Of a stretch of DNA of 64,000 nt, positions 23,122 to 35,260 are shown piece by piece; the stretch's first letter is position 1; each line of letters opens with the position of its first letter. The position numbers and the translations under genes are program-made. The notes under the pieces were generated by a model. The model saw only the letters and a list, made by a program, of their open reading frames with translations, searched no databases and was not told where the DNA came from. Source of the DNA: Pochonia chlamydosporia 170 (taxonomy: Eukaryota; Ascomycota; Sordariomycetes; Hypocreales; Clavicipitaceae); contig NC_035793.1 of the NCBI RefSeq assembly GCF_001653235.2, positions 1,178,001-1,242,000 on the forward strand, read 5' to 3'.

Positions 23122-24526
23122 TCAAGCGCCTTCACTTCCGAATTCGTTGGTCCAGTCGATTTGCTTCTCAATATCCTCCTTGGACACTGTAGGATGCGAA
23201 TCCTCCAGAGCCATCTCAAAGTCCTTCAGGGAGACATCAGGCGCCAGAAGTTCATCCGAATTGACGCCGTCATAAGTCATTTCGATTTTTTCTGGATCGC
23301 CAGGTGAGCAGGGCGTCAACATTCGCTTTCCATCTTTCATGACCTATTGCGTGTTAGGAGGTTGCTTTTACCTCAAACGTGACACAGATGATACTTACAG
23401 CTTTGAAATGGGTAGCTTGCAGAATTTTGCGGACAGGGCGCATCAGAGCATGTTGTACTACGTTGGCAATATCACTACCGGAGAATCCGTCTGATTTATT
23501 GGCAAGAGTGTTGTAATCTCCGGCTTGTAAAGCAGTGTCTGTATCGCCAACGGCAAGCTTGAACATTCTTGCCCTGCCGTTCAGGTCCGGGAGGCCGATG
23601 TGTACTCGTCTTTGGAATCGTCGACGAATGGCAGCATCAAGTTGCCAAGGAATATTGGTAGCGCCTAAAACAAGTATGCCTTTGCTGTCATTGCCCACAC
23701 CGTCCATTTGGACAAGGATTTCGGTCTTGATACGTCGAGAAGCTTCGGATTCACCTTCGCCACGGGGTCCGCACAGAGCGTCGATTTCATCAATGAAGAT
23801 GACTGACGGCTTGTTCTCTCTAGCCATGGAGAAGAGAGCCTTTACGAGTCTGCCCAACGCGTAACGTTAGTTAGCTCTTCGACTTTGTGGAAGACAAGGA
23901 ACAAACCTTTCACTTTCACCCATCCACTTGCTCACCAAGTCTGAGCTGCTAATACTAAAGAATGTACTGTTGGCCTCCGTTGCTACGGCTTTGGCAAGAT
24001 AACTTTTTCCGGTACCTGGAGGCCCGTAGAGCAGAATACCCTTCCACGCCTGACGTTTGCCCTGGAACAAACTGGGAAACTTGATGGGCAACACGACGGC
24101 CTCCTTAAGAGTCTCCTTTGCACCCTCTAAACCGGCGATATCCTCCCACCGAACGTTTGGTCGTTCTTGCAGGATGGCTCCAGACAAGGCATTTCTGAGC
24201 TTTTTGCTGTCATCGTCCTCCGGAGCACCTTTACCCTTGCCGGTAGTTGCACCATTTGCACCCATGAGAGACTTGCCGCCGTTGGCATTCGTGTCGGCCT
24301 CAGACTGTAAGAATTGCTTGAGCTTTTCGGCGCGATCAAGATACGTCGCCATCTTCTCCTGCATCGTTGCCTTGAGAGCCTTGTTCTTCTCCCACTTCAG
24401 GGCCTTGACCCATAACTCCATGCTGGACATGTAAAGGTCGAACGCCTTTTGGTATTCTTTGGCATGGTCGGCAGCAATAGCTTTCTGGACCTCGGCTATA
24501 GCCCGGTCGCGGAAGTTGGTCGACAT
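23122..24526 (-). CDS. vps4: Vps4 AAA-ATPase (ESCRT disassembly)
   Basis: Vps4 pulls apart ESCRT-III filaments at endosomes, in cytokinesis and at the nuclear envelope. Exons are 24526-23907, 23849-23399 and 23343-23122. Introns are 23906-23850 (GTTTGT...GGCAG, CTAAC) and 23398-23344 (GTAAGT...ATAG, CTAAC), and the protein is 430 aa, the usual size. An MIT domain occupies about residues 4-80 ([13 protein letters not shown]...[13 protein letters not shown]). The AAA domain shows GPPGTGKS near 170, IFIDEIDAL for Walker [11 protein letters not shown] and the RRRF arginine fingers. The C-terminal helix region [21 protein letters not shown] and the end WTNEFGSEG are diagnostic of Vps4. The start MSTNFRD is preferred to an in-frame upstream extension that would precede the MIT domain. 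Confidence 0.96.
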
Positions 24527-25408
24527 GGCGGCGTCGTCTGCAGTGTAAGCTTTTGCAGAATCGTGCAGAATTGGAGGAATGACGGGTCTGGAGTTGAGGG
24601 GTGGAACAAGTGGCGTATTCAAACTGCGCACGGAACAATGCTAGAAGTATTGCTACTCAAGCAGACTGAAGACTAGATGTTGAAGTCGGTGGAAGGGGAG
24701 GAGAAGCAGAGGAGTAGTGGTGGGATGCGAAGCCGGTGTTGAGGCGTGATGCGGTCCTAGGCGAGGGCACGAAGGTGAGGTCAACATCAAGAAACGTCAG
24801 TGTCGTCCACTTGACGTCTGGACTCTGGAGCTGGAGTCTGGAGCCAGGCAGATGGTCAACTTGTGGGCTGGTACCTGGCTCTCCTAAGATTGGCGGGGTA
24901 ACAAGCAGGTATCGACTTGGTGGGGGTTATTTGGCTTGACTGGGAGTCAAGTAGCAATGGCAAGGACTGGCCGCGTTTTGATGGCTGGACAACTTTGGAT
25001 ATCTAGTCCAGGCATTTGTTAAACCAAAATTTGCTATTCACTGCCGCCTAACGATCACTGCCTTTGAAGTCTGCTGCTCGGAGCCTTGCGTGTCTGGGAT
25101 ATTTGGTGTACGTAGTGCGTTCTGGTGCCACCAGTCAACCTGGCTGGCTTGTGCCCGTTTTGCATGGTTTTGGTGGGGCAGAATTGACTGGAGCTCTGTC
25201 CAGAATCCATACGTCTGGAGACCAGTTCGTGGGATTCAACTTTCAACCCCCCGAGACGTCTATCTGGGCTTGCTTACTCGAAAGCAAGCGGCGCCAACAA
25301 ATCAGGGACGACATCAATACCCCTGCCTAAAAGAGAGGAAGTAAATCCTTTTTGTATTTCACACTCTCCGAGCCGCCCTCACTTCCCCCATAGCAACTCT
25401 CCGGAATC
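24527..25408. promoter_or_regulatory. Divergent promoter, vps4 / prefoldin 6
   Basis: This 882-bp region lies between the start codons of the minus-strand vps4 and plus-strand prefoldin gene. A pyrimidine-rich leader with CACACTCTCC-like text precedes the prefoldin ATG. ORFs crossing it begin at non-ATG codons or overlap vps4 antisense. No specific factor site is claimed. Confidence 0.45.
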
Positions 25409-25987
25409 ATGGCCGACGTTCAGGCTAAGCTTCAAGCTTTGTCTGACGAATATCAGAAACTGCAGCAGGGTAAGTTCGTCCCACATGGCAGCGCAAATGC
25501 ATTTTGAAAAAGCCATCAGCTGACAAACTATAACCAGATCTTCAAAACACTGTAACGTCAAGGCAAAAGCTCCAAAGCCAACAGCAGGAGAACGCTGGTG
25601 TCTACAAGGTTGGTTGAACCAACCTCACCACCTCTATTGGGATAGCTACTAATGCTCCCTGTAGGAGTTTGAGAATTTGGGAGAGGGTGAAACCATCTAC
25701 AAGCTCATGGGACCCGTACTTCTGAAGCAAGACAAAGTTGAGGCAGAAAGCACCGTCAAAGGACGTCTGGATTTTATCGCCGGTGAAGTGTACGTTCCCC
25801 AGTCAAATGGTGCCTACAGATGCAAATAGTCCTGACTTGTGGCTAACTCTGACAAATCAGGACAAGATTGGAGGGCCAGATCAAGGAAAGTCAGGAAAAG
25901 CTGGAGAAGAAGAAGGCAGAAATCATTCAGATCCAATCTTCTGCTCAAGCCGCTGCAGGAGGAAACGCGCCTCCACAAGGACAATAG
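25409..25987 (+). CDS. Prefoldin subunit 6 (Yke2)
   Basis: This is a beta-type subunit of the hexameric prefoldin co-chaperone, which passes nascent actin and tubulin to the CCT chaperonin. Four exons, 25409-25469, 25538-25608, 25665-25789 and 25861-25987, encode 127 aa. The introns are canonical (GTAAGT/ACCAG, GTTGGT with ACTAAT/GTAG, GTACGT/TCAG). N- and C-terminal coiled coils (AKLQALSDEYQKLQQDLQN and EGQIKESQEKLEKKKAEII) flank the central beta-hairpin. The block YKLMGPVLLKQD at the hairpin is the family signature, preceded by VYKEFENLGEGETI. The size matches yeast Yke2 and human PFDN6. Because no exon exceeds 130 nt, the gene is nearly invisible to simple ORF scans. Confidence 0.93.
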
Positions 25988-26831
25988 ATTCAGCCAAAAG
26001 TTAATTGCACAGTATACCCCGTGATTATGGCATTCGCTGGCTGGATATGGCGATGAATCTGGGTAGAAACTCTTGATGTGACTGTTGATTTCCGCCTGCC
26101 ACGAACTGCTTCTCATCTGTCCGTTACATGCCAAGAACGATATGTTGACCATGGCGTCGTCCTTATCATGACTCCCGCTGATGACGCAAACATTGTCCAT
26201 ATATTTAATGCTGCCTTGACACAAGCAGGGTTATAGGTGACGGTTGCTGGTCCAGGCACCGGTATTTGCAATGGATGTTTGTCGTGGCGTGTTCCTGCAT
26301 GGAGCGTGATCTCAACAAGGTTCCAACAACCCGATTGCCCTTGACTTGAGCAAACCTCAATACTATGCGCAAATCATATCTGCATTGACACAAATGAGAA
26401 AAACCCAGTATCTCCCTGGCACTTGTATTTTTTTTTCTTTTTTTCTTTTTTTTTTTTTGACTTCAATGTTTCCAGCCTGTTCATGTGGGCTGAAAGACAG
26501 ACATAGTTCAAGGTCAAGCGTCAAGCCAAGATCACAGGGCGACCTGAAACTTGCCCCACCAATACGTGAGCACTTGAACTTTGAATGCTCAACAGCTGGC
26601 AGCCCACGTCACCAGTCTCATCACGTTCCACCTTGAGCTGCCGACTTTCTCCATCCGCACTCCAACATCTGCCATATTCGCACAGCTATTTGCGGAGCAT
26701 GGAGAATGCATAAGTACAAAGTGTTATCAGTATGAGCCCAAGCAAGCCTGGCACAGTACCCTGAGGCCGATTTGCCCTTGGCCAAATCACAGTGACGAAC
26801 GTGGACAGCCCACTTGGGCGAACAATCCAAC
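25988..26831. other. Intergenic, prefoldin 6 to AMSH, includes poly-T tract
   Basis: This 844-bp stretch lies between tandem plus-strand genes. The poly-T tract is listed separately. Frames such as 26581-26835 and the antisense 26621-27028 have no motif and overlap the AMSH first exon. The region presumably contains the AMSH promoter. Confidence 0.45.
26428..26458. repeat. Poly-T tract
   Basis: A run of about 31 bases is T except for two C interruptions. Such poly(dA:dT) tracts exclude nucleosomes and are common in fungal promoters. It lies about 375 bp upstream of the AMSH start codon. Confidence 0.8.
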
Positions 26832-28576
26832 ATGAATACCAGGTCAGGCATGAGGCCAGCGCGGCCGCAAAGCGTGAAGGAGCTTGTCGCCCAAGCTGAA
26901 AACTTCACCTTTAACGCGAATATCCCCTTCAAACACTGGACCAGAGCCGCAGAGACTTTGTACCAAGAGGTATGTTGGCTGTAGCCACTTCCTGGAGCAG
27001 TCTGGACCTCTGGCCTGGTTTGGCGCACGAGACTAACAAATACGAAGGCTTCATTCGCCCTGTCCGACGGAGACTATGGTCGAGCTTATATGATGCTGTA
27101 CCGACACTCAGTGCTGGTCCTAAAATGCCTTCAGACGCATCCTCAATTCAAAGACCCCGAAAGTCGCAGAGCATTCCGACCTCTTTCGAAGCGAATAGAC
27201 CGTGTGATTGCTGACCTCGAAGAAATCAAACCCCTAATCAACGACGAATACGCAGAATGGGAAAGAATGACACCTGCAGACTCGAAACCGTCGAAACAAA
27301 GCCAACAAAAACCACCTTCGAGCTACGGGGATTTTGCAGCTCGTGACCCCAGTCTAAGCGGCAATGCGACCGTTCTGGACGCATCCGAGAATCAAGAACT
27401 GGCCGTAGAGCTGGCACAGAAAGAGTTGGCTCGGCGAGATACAGTTCGACAAGCGAACAGACAAGCCCGAGTTTATGGAGACACCATTCTCTCGCCTCGC
27501 TTCGGCGATGGACAGAGGGTCGAATTGGACCTTCAAAGTCAAATGGAGGCTGCCCGAAGAGCTACGGACTCATCTCAGCGAGATCGATACGACCACGACA
27601 GCCGCAGAACAGCGCCTTCATCGCACAGAGATGCGATTCCACAATCGTATGCGTACCCGTCGATATCGAAGTCGCGGCCCGTCCAATTTGACGAATCCTC
27701 CCACAAGCCATTATTACCACCCAATTTGCCTCCACCCAGCCGCCCGCCCAAAGAACATGTATATCCTCCCAGAGAGTCATCCTATACAACTCGACACGAA
27801 TTACCGGCCGTCCCGGATAAGGTTCCTGGAGAGGATTTGTATACACCATCCTACTCAAGATACGAAGTGGTGACGAGTCAACCTCCTGTTCCTCCAAAAC
27901 GAGCACAAGATGGCCCGCCCCTCCCTAAGAAAGAAAGACTTGCATTCAAGCCAGGGGCATATCTTGAAAATGGAGACCCAATTCGCTCCGTATTTCTTCC
28001 TAGTAAGCTTCGAGCTTCATTTTTGAGCCTGGCAGCAGAAAATACAAGGAAGGGCCTGGAAATGTGCGGCATCTTGTGCGGGACACCAGTTAATAATGCA
28101 TTGTTCGTGCGGTGCTTGCTCATTCCAGACCAAAAATGCACATCTGACACATGCGAAACGGAAAACGAAAGCGCAATATTCGATTACTGCGCCGGGGAGG
28201 ACTTGATGGTGTTGGGCTGGATTCACACGCATCCGACACAGACATGTTTTATGAGCTCTCGAGATTTGCATACACACGCTGGGTACCAGGTTATGATGCC
28301 AGAGAGTATTGCCATAGTTTGTGCGCCAAGATTTACTCCATCGTAAGTGTCAATATCTTGCCTCACGTCCAGACTTTACACTGACTGCTGCCCAGATATG
28401 GTATATTCCGACTCACACATCCGCCTGGTTTGGACCACATTTTGGACTGTAGGCAATCGGAAACGTTTCACCAACATTCGATTGACAACCTGTATCGGGA
28501 GACCGAACATCCAAACGGCCATGTTTATGAAAGCGACAGGATGCCATTCGACATTAAGGACCTTCGCACGAAATAA
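26832..28576 (+). CDS. sst2: AMSH-like JAMM deubiquitinase (Sst2 family)
   Basis: AMSH enzymes are zinc metalloproteases that cut Lys63-linked ubiquitin chains from cargo at ESCRT-bearing endosomes. Three exons, 26832-26969, 27048-28342 and 28396-28576, give 537 aa; donors are GTATGT and GTAAGT, acceptors GAAG and CCAG. The USP8/AMSH dimerisation domain spans about residues 10-115 (VKELVAQAENFTFN, FALSDGDYGRAYMMLYRHSVLVLKCL). A long Pro/Arg/Ser linker follows (about 130-320), with PPxPPxRP motifs. The JAMM domain shows EMCGILCG, then HTHPTQTCFMSSRD at about 439-452, which supplies the H-x-H-x7-S-x2-D zinc site. The Cys-rich loop of AMSH type is present, and the end FRLTHPPGLDHILDC lies on exon 3. 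The frame that runs to 28346 is truncated by the last intron. Confidence 0.93.
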
Positions 28577-31500
28577 TGAAGCGTGTACATTGAAATCGAC
28601 GCCGTTTACGCAGTGTCATCATGAAATTTTCTAGAACATATAAGGGCCGCGGCCCATGAGAATGCTGCCCATGGAAGTCGATCAACTTGTAATGGCGACA
28701 ACAACAGAGATGCTGGGCCTATACGAGTCTTGGATGCAGGTAACGCTGCGCCCCACGCTTGCTCATACCAAATTTAAGCAGGAACCCGTGAGGAAAATCA
28801 TTCTCCAAAACTCCTATATTTGTAGAATATGATAGAATATTTATGTCTAGTTTCTACAATCTTACCTGGGATTTGCAGCTGTTTCGCGCAGAGCCAGAGT
28901 AGTGCCAAAGGCGCTGGGCTTATCTCAAAATCACAAGGGTGCTATACAGTCCGGAGGGAACCTCGCCCGACGTTTCCGGACCCATATGTGTCTTGGTTTC
29001 AGCATCGTCGTGTTGCTTGATACGTGCCAAAGATTTCGAGTCGTATGAGCCATCCCCCACCTACGACAAAACTTATGATAGTGCATATTGGATGTGACAC
29101 AGCTGGAGAGACCGCCTTGACCCAAAGGGTATTTTCATGGAACAGAGTTCAGCAAGCAGCTCGATAAATACAGATTGTAAGCGCCTTGGAAGTTAAGGAA
29201 ATTTGGTTGATTCAGTCTCAGTGCGGCAGAGAGGATATTGAGACTGCTTCTAATTCCAAGCTTGGCAGCGGGGGCATCCTTGAACCCGTGTTTGCATCTC
29301 AGCCACTCCAACGTCATGATGAGGGAAGCTGAACAGAGGAGTACATGGGGAATATTTATGGAACTAGCCACGAGCTACTGGATACCCATCGAGAAGACGC
29401 CGGTGATAGATTCGAACGATGGTGACCTACGACATCCTCTGAGAAGCAGAATTAACGGCCCTTGATTACCGTGATTACTATTCAATCCTGCAAATGACAT
29501 GGCTGCAGACAAAAATGTAATTACGCTAAAATGGGCGAGTGACGACTTTGGACTGGGAGAATGGGAGCTGATTGGGGAAGCCAACATCTCGACAACCAAC
29601 AAAGTGTTGGCCGCCAAATTGGCCTATGCTGTCATACATAGTAGTGAGCGCGGAAACCGCCAATATTTGGGAACGGGCCTAGGCAGCAGCGATGATGCTT
29701 TCAACAAGGGAGTCGGGCACAATATATCACACGTCCATAAGTTGTTGTGCTTTTGGTGCCGCATAGGGCCGGCGGTTCTACTGGGTTTCGATGAAGTTCC
29801 ATTCTGTGCTGAAGGTTTTACTAGTTATCTTGTCATTGCAAATCAAAATACAGAGGAACGAATAATGTGAGCTGTTCAACCAACTGTTCCCCCTCCGCTT
29901 TGAAGATCTAACTCAGTTTCTCAGATAGCACAACTCTCAAGCCAAAGCAAAGTGAAACCTTGCAACCAATTCAACATAGCCATATTCAACTTGTCTCTGA
30001 CAAAGGTCGAGAGAGCCTATTCACGTTAAAACCAGTAGTAAAAAGACGACATCCGTTATGTAGCATACCTCAATGTATAGTGGCTGGTTATTTGTTACAA
30101 GTGTGAGAATGGCCTTGACCATAAACTGCACCGCACCTCGAGCACTGAACCTGGTTGTTGGAAGAAGGCATATCTGCTGCTAAAAGGCAGTTATGAGAAG
30201 GATAATCAGGGAGAATGTTTGGGAATAAATCTTGGAGTTGACTGACTGATGGAGTTTGTTGAGGAGGGGATAGTCGACTTGATGGGCGCTGGGAAGGCAT
30301 GGTTTTATACCTGCCAGTGATGAGGGTTGTGTTGCCTACAAGGCATTCTGTTCCGCCTGTTGCATCTTGCAGAACCAACAGGATTTTCAATAACTGGAAA
30401 GAAGCTCAATTATCACCAGACACATCGCGTGGGAGTTGAACAAGGCGTTTCCGACGTTGTGAAGCGTTCTTTTGAAAAGTGTCCGAACGACTCTTCAAGA
30501 ATTATGTCTATAGCAGCTTGCGGAACCAACAACATTCTCAATAAGGAAAAAGGAGCCCAATAGTCACCAGACACACCGTGTGTGGGAAGGGGACAAGGCG
30601 CCTCCAACGCTGTCAGGCGTTCTTTTGAAAAGTGTCCCAACGACCTTTCTTCCGGCACACCTCGGGGCTTTCTTCTCTGTGCACATTTGACCTTCCCTCC
30701 AATGAAGATTTGTTGCTCGGCTGAACCCTGTTGGATTATACCAGCACGGATTGCACATGCCATCAAAGTGATTGCCGAAGATGGGTGCCAAAATATGCAA
30801 GACCCAACGAAGGTAAGGCATCTAGGGGATGTAGTAGAACAATCATTTGTTCTTGAATCCTTCGTAGCTGCCTTGGAATGCATCTCAACAAGATACATGG
30901 GGACCAGATCAGCCCATCTAGGTAAAAGCCATTCATTGTGGCTCTCTGATATTGACAACGCATCATTCAGCCTTTGAAGATTCTTCTGATTGATATGCAC
31001 TTGGAAGATTATAGGGAAGCCCAGGAGGGCTGAGGACACGTCTTCCAGCTGATGAAGGGGGTGCCTACGCGTCGCTAGGAGCTTATCGTGGTGCAGTTAT
31101 GGAATGGTGAGTCCCGAGGAGTCTATCGGTGAGAATCACAAACAGTAGTTTACTAGACCTTGGGGCGTGCTGGCGCCGCAAAATTACTGTAGGAAGTTGC
31201 TCCTGTGAAATGGGAGCTTTCCGGCAGCGAATTCATAAAGTTCCATTTTAGGCGAGTGGATTGTTTGTGAATCATGTCTTTTCTCATTTCAAAATGGCTC
31301 CCAACCGCAACACGGCCCCGAATGTACGGGCTGCCTTCGAACCCGATCATACATCTCTAGTAGCTTGTCCCTTGCGACTTTAGACCCCTAACCATCTTGG
31401 CAAAAGCTCAGTCCGCTTAAGAAGCACGGCTCAAAGGATAGGTTGATGGAGCCACAGGATGTAGATAATCTTGAGAGAGTTCGGAAAGAGAAGCAGCCAT

Positions 31501-31598
31501 AATGATAAAGGCAGAAAGGGCCAGGGACGATTTTGCCTGTCATGTGCTTGCTTGTTCAAGGTTACAGGTCTGTACCACACCCACCGCACCAGATTCGC
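28577..31598. other. Gene-poor region, 3.0 kb, with doubtful small ORFs and a direct repeat
   Basis: No confident gene was found. Two ATG-started frames deserve mention. Frame 29499-29870 (plus) encodes 123 aa with no known motif. Frame 30088-30300 (minus) encodes 70 aa and ends CSRCGAVYGQGHSHTCNK, a C-x2-C...H-x-H-x-C pattern like a small zinc site, which might be the last exon of a decayed gene. The minus frame 30413-31039 contains a protein-level repeat (GHFSKER...) caused by the DNA repeat listed separately. Codon use looks random, and both strands carry stops. Confidence 0.4.
30370..30670. repeat. Two diverged copies of a ~152-bp direct repeat
   Basis: Copy 1 starts near 30372 and copy 2 near 30523. 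Anchors are GAACCAAC (30372 and 30523), CACCAGACACA, ACAAGGCG, and GCGTTCTTTTGAAAAGTGTC (30464 and 30617); spacing drifts from 151 to 153, so small indels are present. Differences are mostly C/T and G/A. On the minus strand each unit would encode GHFSKER plus a Pro/Thr segment. The origin is unknown; a relic of a repetitive gene or of a mobile element is possible. Confidence 0.75.
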
Positions 31599-32930
31599 TC
31601 ATATCATCTTGTTTGACATCTGCTCGAGATATTGGTTGGCTCCCTCAACAGCAAAATTAAATGCTAGGCGCACCATCTCGCGAACCATGGCCTCGTCTTG
31701 CTCCGGCGCATCTCCAAGTTTAGAGAAACAAGCATAGATCCTAGAGGCCGGACTTTCGAGGACCTCCGCAAATTCATTTCCAAGACGCACTCCTTTTTCT
31801 GCGAGTTTTGCCTCCGCTTCCCGGAACTTCTTGCAATACAGCTCCCTGGTACGAGCCTGCCGTGATATTTGCTTGTAGGCGAGGTGTTGAGGGTCATCTA
31901 GTATCATTTTGATTCTCTCGTCTGGCCATAAGAGTGGAAAAGGCATTGGGTAGTGGTTAATTTGCCAAGGAGCAGTTTGAGCGAATTCCCAATCAATAAT
32001 GGCTAAGAAGTTCAAATCTTCATCGACGATAATGTTTTGTGTGCCAAGATCCATGTGGTTAAGGGGATATTGTGCGGAAGATTCCTGGAAGAACGTGGTA
32101 GATTGCACGATGTCCAAGAAAACTGACGCACCCAGCCTGTGAAATTCCGACCGGCCCTTGCCAGCACGGCTCGCTCGGTACAAGGCTGCTTCTCCAAGGG
32201 CCGTAAAGTACTCAATAGCGTTGGAGAAAGGTCCTTGTGACATCAAGCCTTCTATTGCAGCGGAAGATAACCTATCAATGATGGGTTCTCCGGTTATTGT
32301 GATACCGGAGATAGATCCAATCTGTGGATATGTGAAGGCTGCCAGACACGTTTGCATCGTTGTCCACTGGGCCAGGACATGCTCCAGTTTCGAAATCTAG
32401 ACATTCGTTAGAACAGTCGATGGATATGGGGGTAAAGAGTAACTGACAGGCAAGTTACAAAGGTCTGGCACAACGTCTTGCAGCGTGTTCCCGCGAAAGC
32501 CCTCTATGAGCATGTAGATAGCGCCAGCATTGGCAGCAAGCTGGGACCCGGTTCCCTCATAGGCAAACACCTGAGGTACGACCACATTTGAGAGACGCTG
32601 CCTCACGAAACGCATCGCAGAAACCTCGCACGCGATGGAATACTCTTCGTCCTCCTCACTCACTGTTTGCGGAATGTCGGGGTGGCGAGGCAGTCGAACA
32701 CGGGCGATGACGAGACTATCATCCTCAGCGACCAGCTCAAAACAGATCCAATACTGCCCTGCGGAAAAGGGCTCACTCATGCTGAATTTCTGGCCTTTGA
32801 TGAGCTCGGCATGATTTAGAAGTGCCTTTTTGTCCAGTTTGGCAATCAAGCCCTCGAGTCTTTCCTTCATGCCGTTATAGTTCCAACCCTCATATGACGT
32901 CCATCTTTGGCTTGGGGTAAATCTTGACAT
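31599..32930 (-). CDS. APH/choline-kinase-like phosphotransferase
   Basis: This belongs to the large fungal aminoglycoside-phosphotransferase-like kinase family, whose small-molecule substrates are mostly unknown. Exons are 32930-32448 and 32396-31599, with intron 32447-32397 (GTCAGT, CTAAC, CTAG), for 426 aa. The nucleotide-binding lobe includes FELVAEDDSLVIARVRLP and SIACEVSAMRFVRQ, whose Glu matches the helix C position. The hinge region is IYMLIEGFRG. The catalytic loop HMDLGTQN places H275, D277 and N282 in the H-x-D-x4-N pattern, and IIDWEFA supplies metal-binding D296. ATG 32930 was chosen because the open frame upstream begins at TTG. The gene stands alone in a gene-poor stretch next to the oxylipin synthase. 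It may modify a hydroxylated metabolite, but nothing in the sequence names the substrate. Confidence 0.82.
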
Positions 32931-35260
32931 GTCGAGTACGTTGGATATGCACTGCTGTGGCGTTGAGTTTATTGTGCTGTGATGACTTGGGATTATTGAT
33001 GAGCTGAAGCGATTGTATCTGGCGTGATGACGGTGAATCTCCAACTGTTACCGCTTCTACACGTGACACTGTTGTTTGTTAAACATGTCCAACAGTTGCG
33101 CGCCCATGCTTCAATCAATTGCGTTTGACCAAACCAAGCCAACTTGACCCTGAGGCTTGCTTGATGCACACAGGAGCGACACATCCCCATGCTTCCGGAG
33201 CGTATGATGGTAAGTAAATCTTGATTCTTGGGGTGATAACTTGTAAGATCGTAGGAGACTCGTCTAGTTTGTAGGAAACATTACATATCCTACACTAACT
33301 AGCTATGTACAGGGTTCTACGAGCTACTCCGTACGCTGCACGTAATCCGCCATGGAGATGGAAAGCGAAACAGAGCCTATAGTGAGTGCTCTGCATCCTC
33401 TGCTTTGTGAAACAAAAGTAAAGGCACCGCGGGAAGGCTCTCTTGCCGTGGAATGTCTCGCACGGAGGAGCAACGTGATCGGTCTCGTTTATCATCAGCA
33501 TGTCGGATGAGGTGCAGCGGAGAGCACAGATTATGCGCCTGGAGTTTGTTTAGGACTTTGACTCTACCCTGCGAACTGACAACCATGCTGGCTTGATGCA
33601 ACCAAGCCATATTCCCCAAGTTTGCAAAAACCAAAAAAAGAGGACCTGGGTTGCCGGGCAAGAACATGCTTGGTTGGGCCAGTCTCGCATAGTTGTGATA
33701 TTCATTACACAAATGGTATGGGAAAGCGGAAAAAGATCTGCTGAAAGTTGCATCCGTGGCTGGCGTTGTCTCGCCTGTGGACAGGGAATATCTGGTCGAC
33801 AGACGAAATTCCTCGTCTCCACAACGGGCCTAGACCAGACGGATTGGTAGATTGATGTCCCTTGGACATCGCCTGCAGTGAGCTGAAAGGACGCCACGAA
33901 CAAGGTCAATCTGCACATCGACATTTTCATTGCAGTCTGGCTAGCCGAATTATTGCCAATCACCAGCTCCTTGCGGCATGCTGCAGCGGCAGTGGTTGCA
34001 TAAAGGTGATTTGATACATCATCTCGGCCTTTGGACCCATCGAGTACTGTGGACATACCGGAGCCAAACCATTGCTCTTTGGGGGCCTTTCCCCTTCAGC
34101 ATCGACCGAATTTGGTGTAGGGAATATCGATGGGATGATGAACTATACTTGATTAAGTGCCGATGTCAACATGGGTGCTGGTTCCCTTGTCAATCGGAAG
34201 TTTGACCAGTTTGTTGGGAACTCCTCCGTATTTTGGCACCAGATGACCTGGGTTGTACTGGGAGAATAGCCATCACGATTCGAGCTCACCGAGCATGCAA
34301 AACATCCCAAGAAGTATCATGGGGCTGCGAGGGTTAACTTTGGAATGCCAACTTTGAAAGTACCGGCAGCGAGGTCGGGTAGCTCAGAGACACAGTAAAT
34401 GGAGCTGTGACGCTCATTACAACATCTGTTGCCGTTGGCCAAGCCGTTCCGCTGCCACCGCCGCCCTCCCACACATCCCGTCCCAAAGCTAAGCTATCCG
34501 GTTCCGCCGTTGGCAAAGAAAAGACTTGAGGGTCGGGCCGCTGTTGACAAGGGTATTTGTTTGGTGTGCCCAGGTTTATGTGACTACACCATCAACCACA
34601 TCAACCCCCAAAATGGACCTGAGGACCCTGTCGACGCGGTGAGCTATCCCTTTCCAGCTCCGTTGTCACGGAACTGATATTTGACTGGGTCTCGTGTTTT
34701 ACGAATTGGGCCACTCCAATTTGCCCTTCAAAAGCCACCCTGGTGTGCTCGCCCCAATATCTCGGCCACGACTTGGGTACGTAGCATCTGATCTGCGGAA
34801 ATGACGCAGCACCTACGCTCTGATGTGTTCTATCTTGCAATTGGAGTATATTTCTTTTTATCCCACAAGGGTGGGGAAGTGCCAGATGATGTGTGGATAA
34901 ATCTTGAGCAGCTACACCGTCAGGACAGCATTGCTTGACCAATGTGTGTCAACAGCCTTGGTCAAGCTGTCCGTGACCGTCGTCAACTCAAGCAAGGATC
35001 CCGCTGCGATGTGGTTCGAGGCTTGCGTCCAGTAACCGGATAGGCATGGCGTCTCATGAAGCTGGAGAGAAGGTGTCGACCTTGCTTCCCTTTGGATCGA
35101 CTCGCCTGATGTCGTCGTGTCTCAAATGTGGAAAGTCTGGTGGTTTGCCATGGACGGACGGGCAGATCCCCCTCATATATAAAGCAAACACAGCCGGGTC
35201 ACTGCATGAAGTTCTCTCTCTCCCGGTTGACATCACTGAGAAGCAAACGCCGTATCAATT
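32931..35260. other. Intergenic, 2.3 kb, divergent promoters of APH kinase and oxylipin synthase
   Basis: No gene is supported here. Several short frames cluster at 33295-34205 on both strands (for example 33550-34056 minus), overlapping and without motifs. A TATATAAAGC box at about 35177 lies 85 bp before the oxygenase ATG and is a plausible core promoter element. The size suggests a regulated upstream region. Confidence 0.45.

Noticed and set aside
28829..29465. Short ORFs between the AMSH gene and the repeat
   Set aside because: They overlap on both strands, lack motifs, and several start at non-ATG codons.
33550..34205. Minus frame of 168 codons and a plus frame of 75-85 codons
   Set aside because: No recognisable domain; mutual overlap and lack of splice structure suggest chance.
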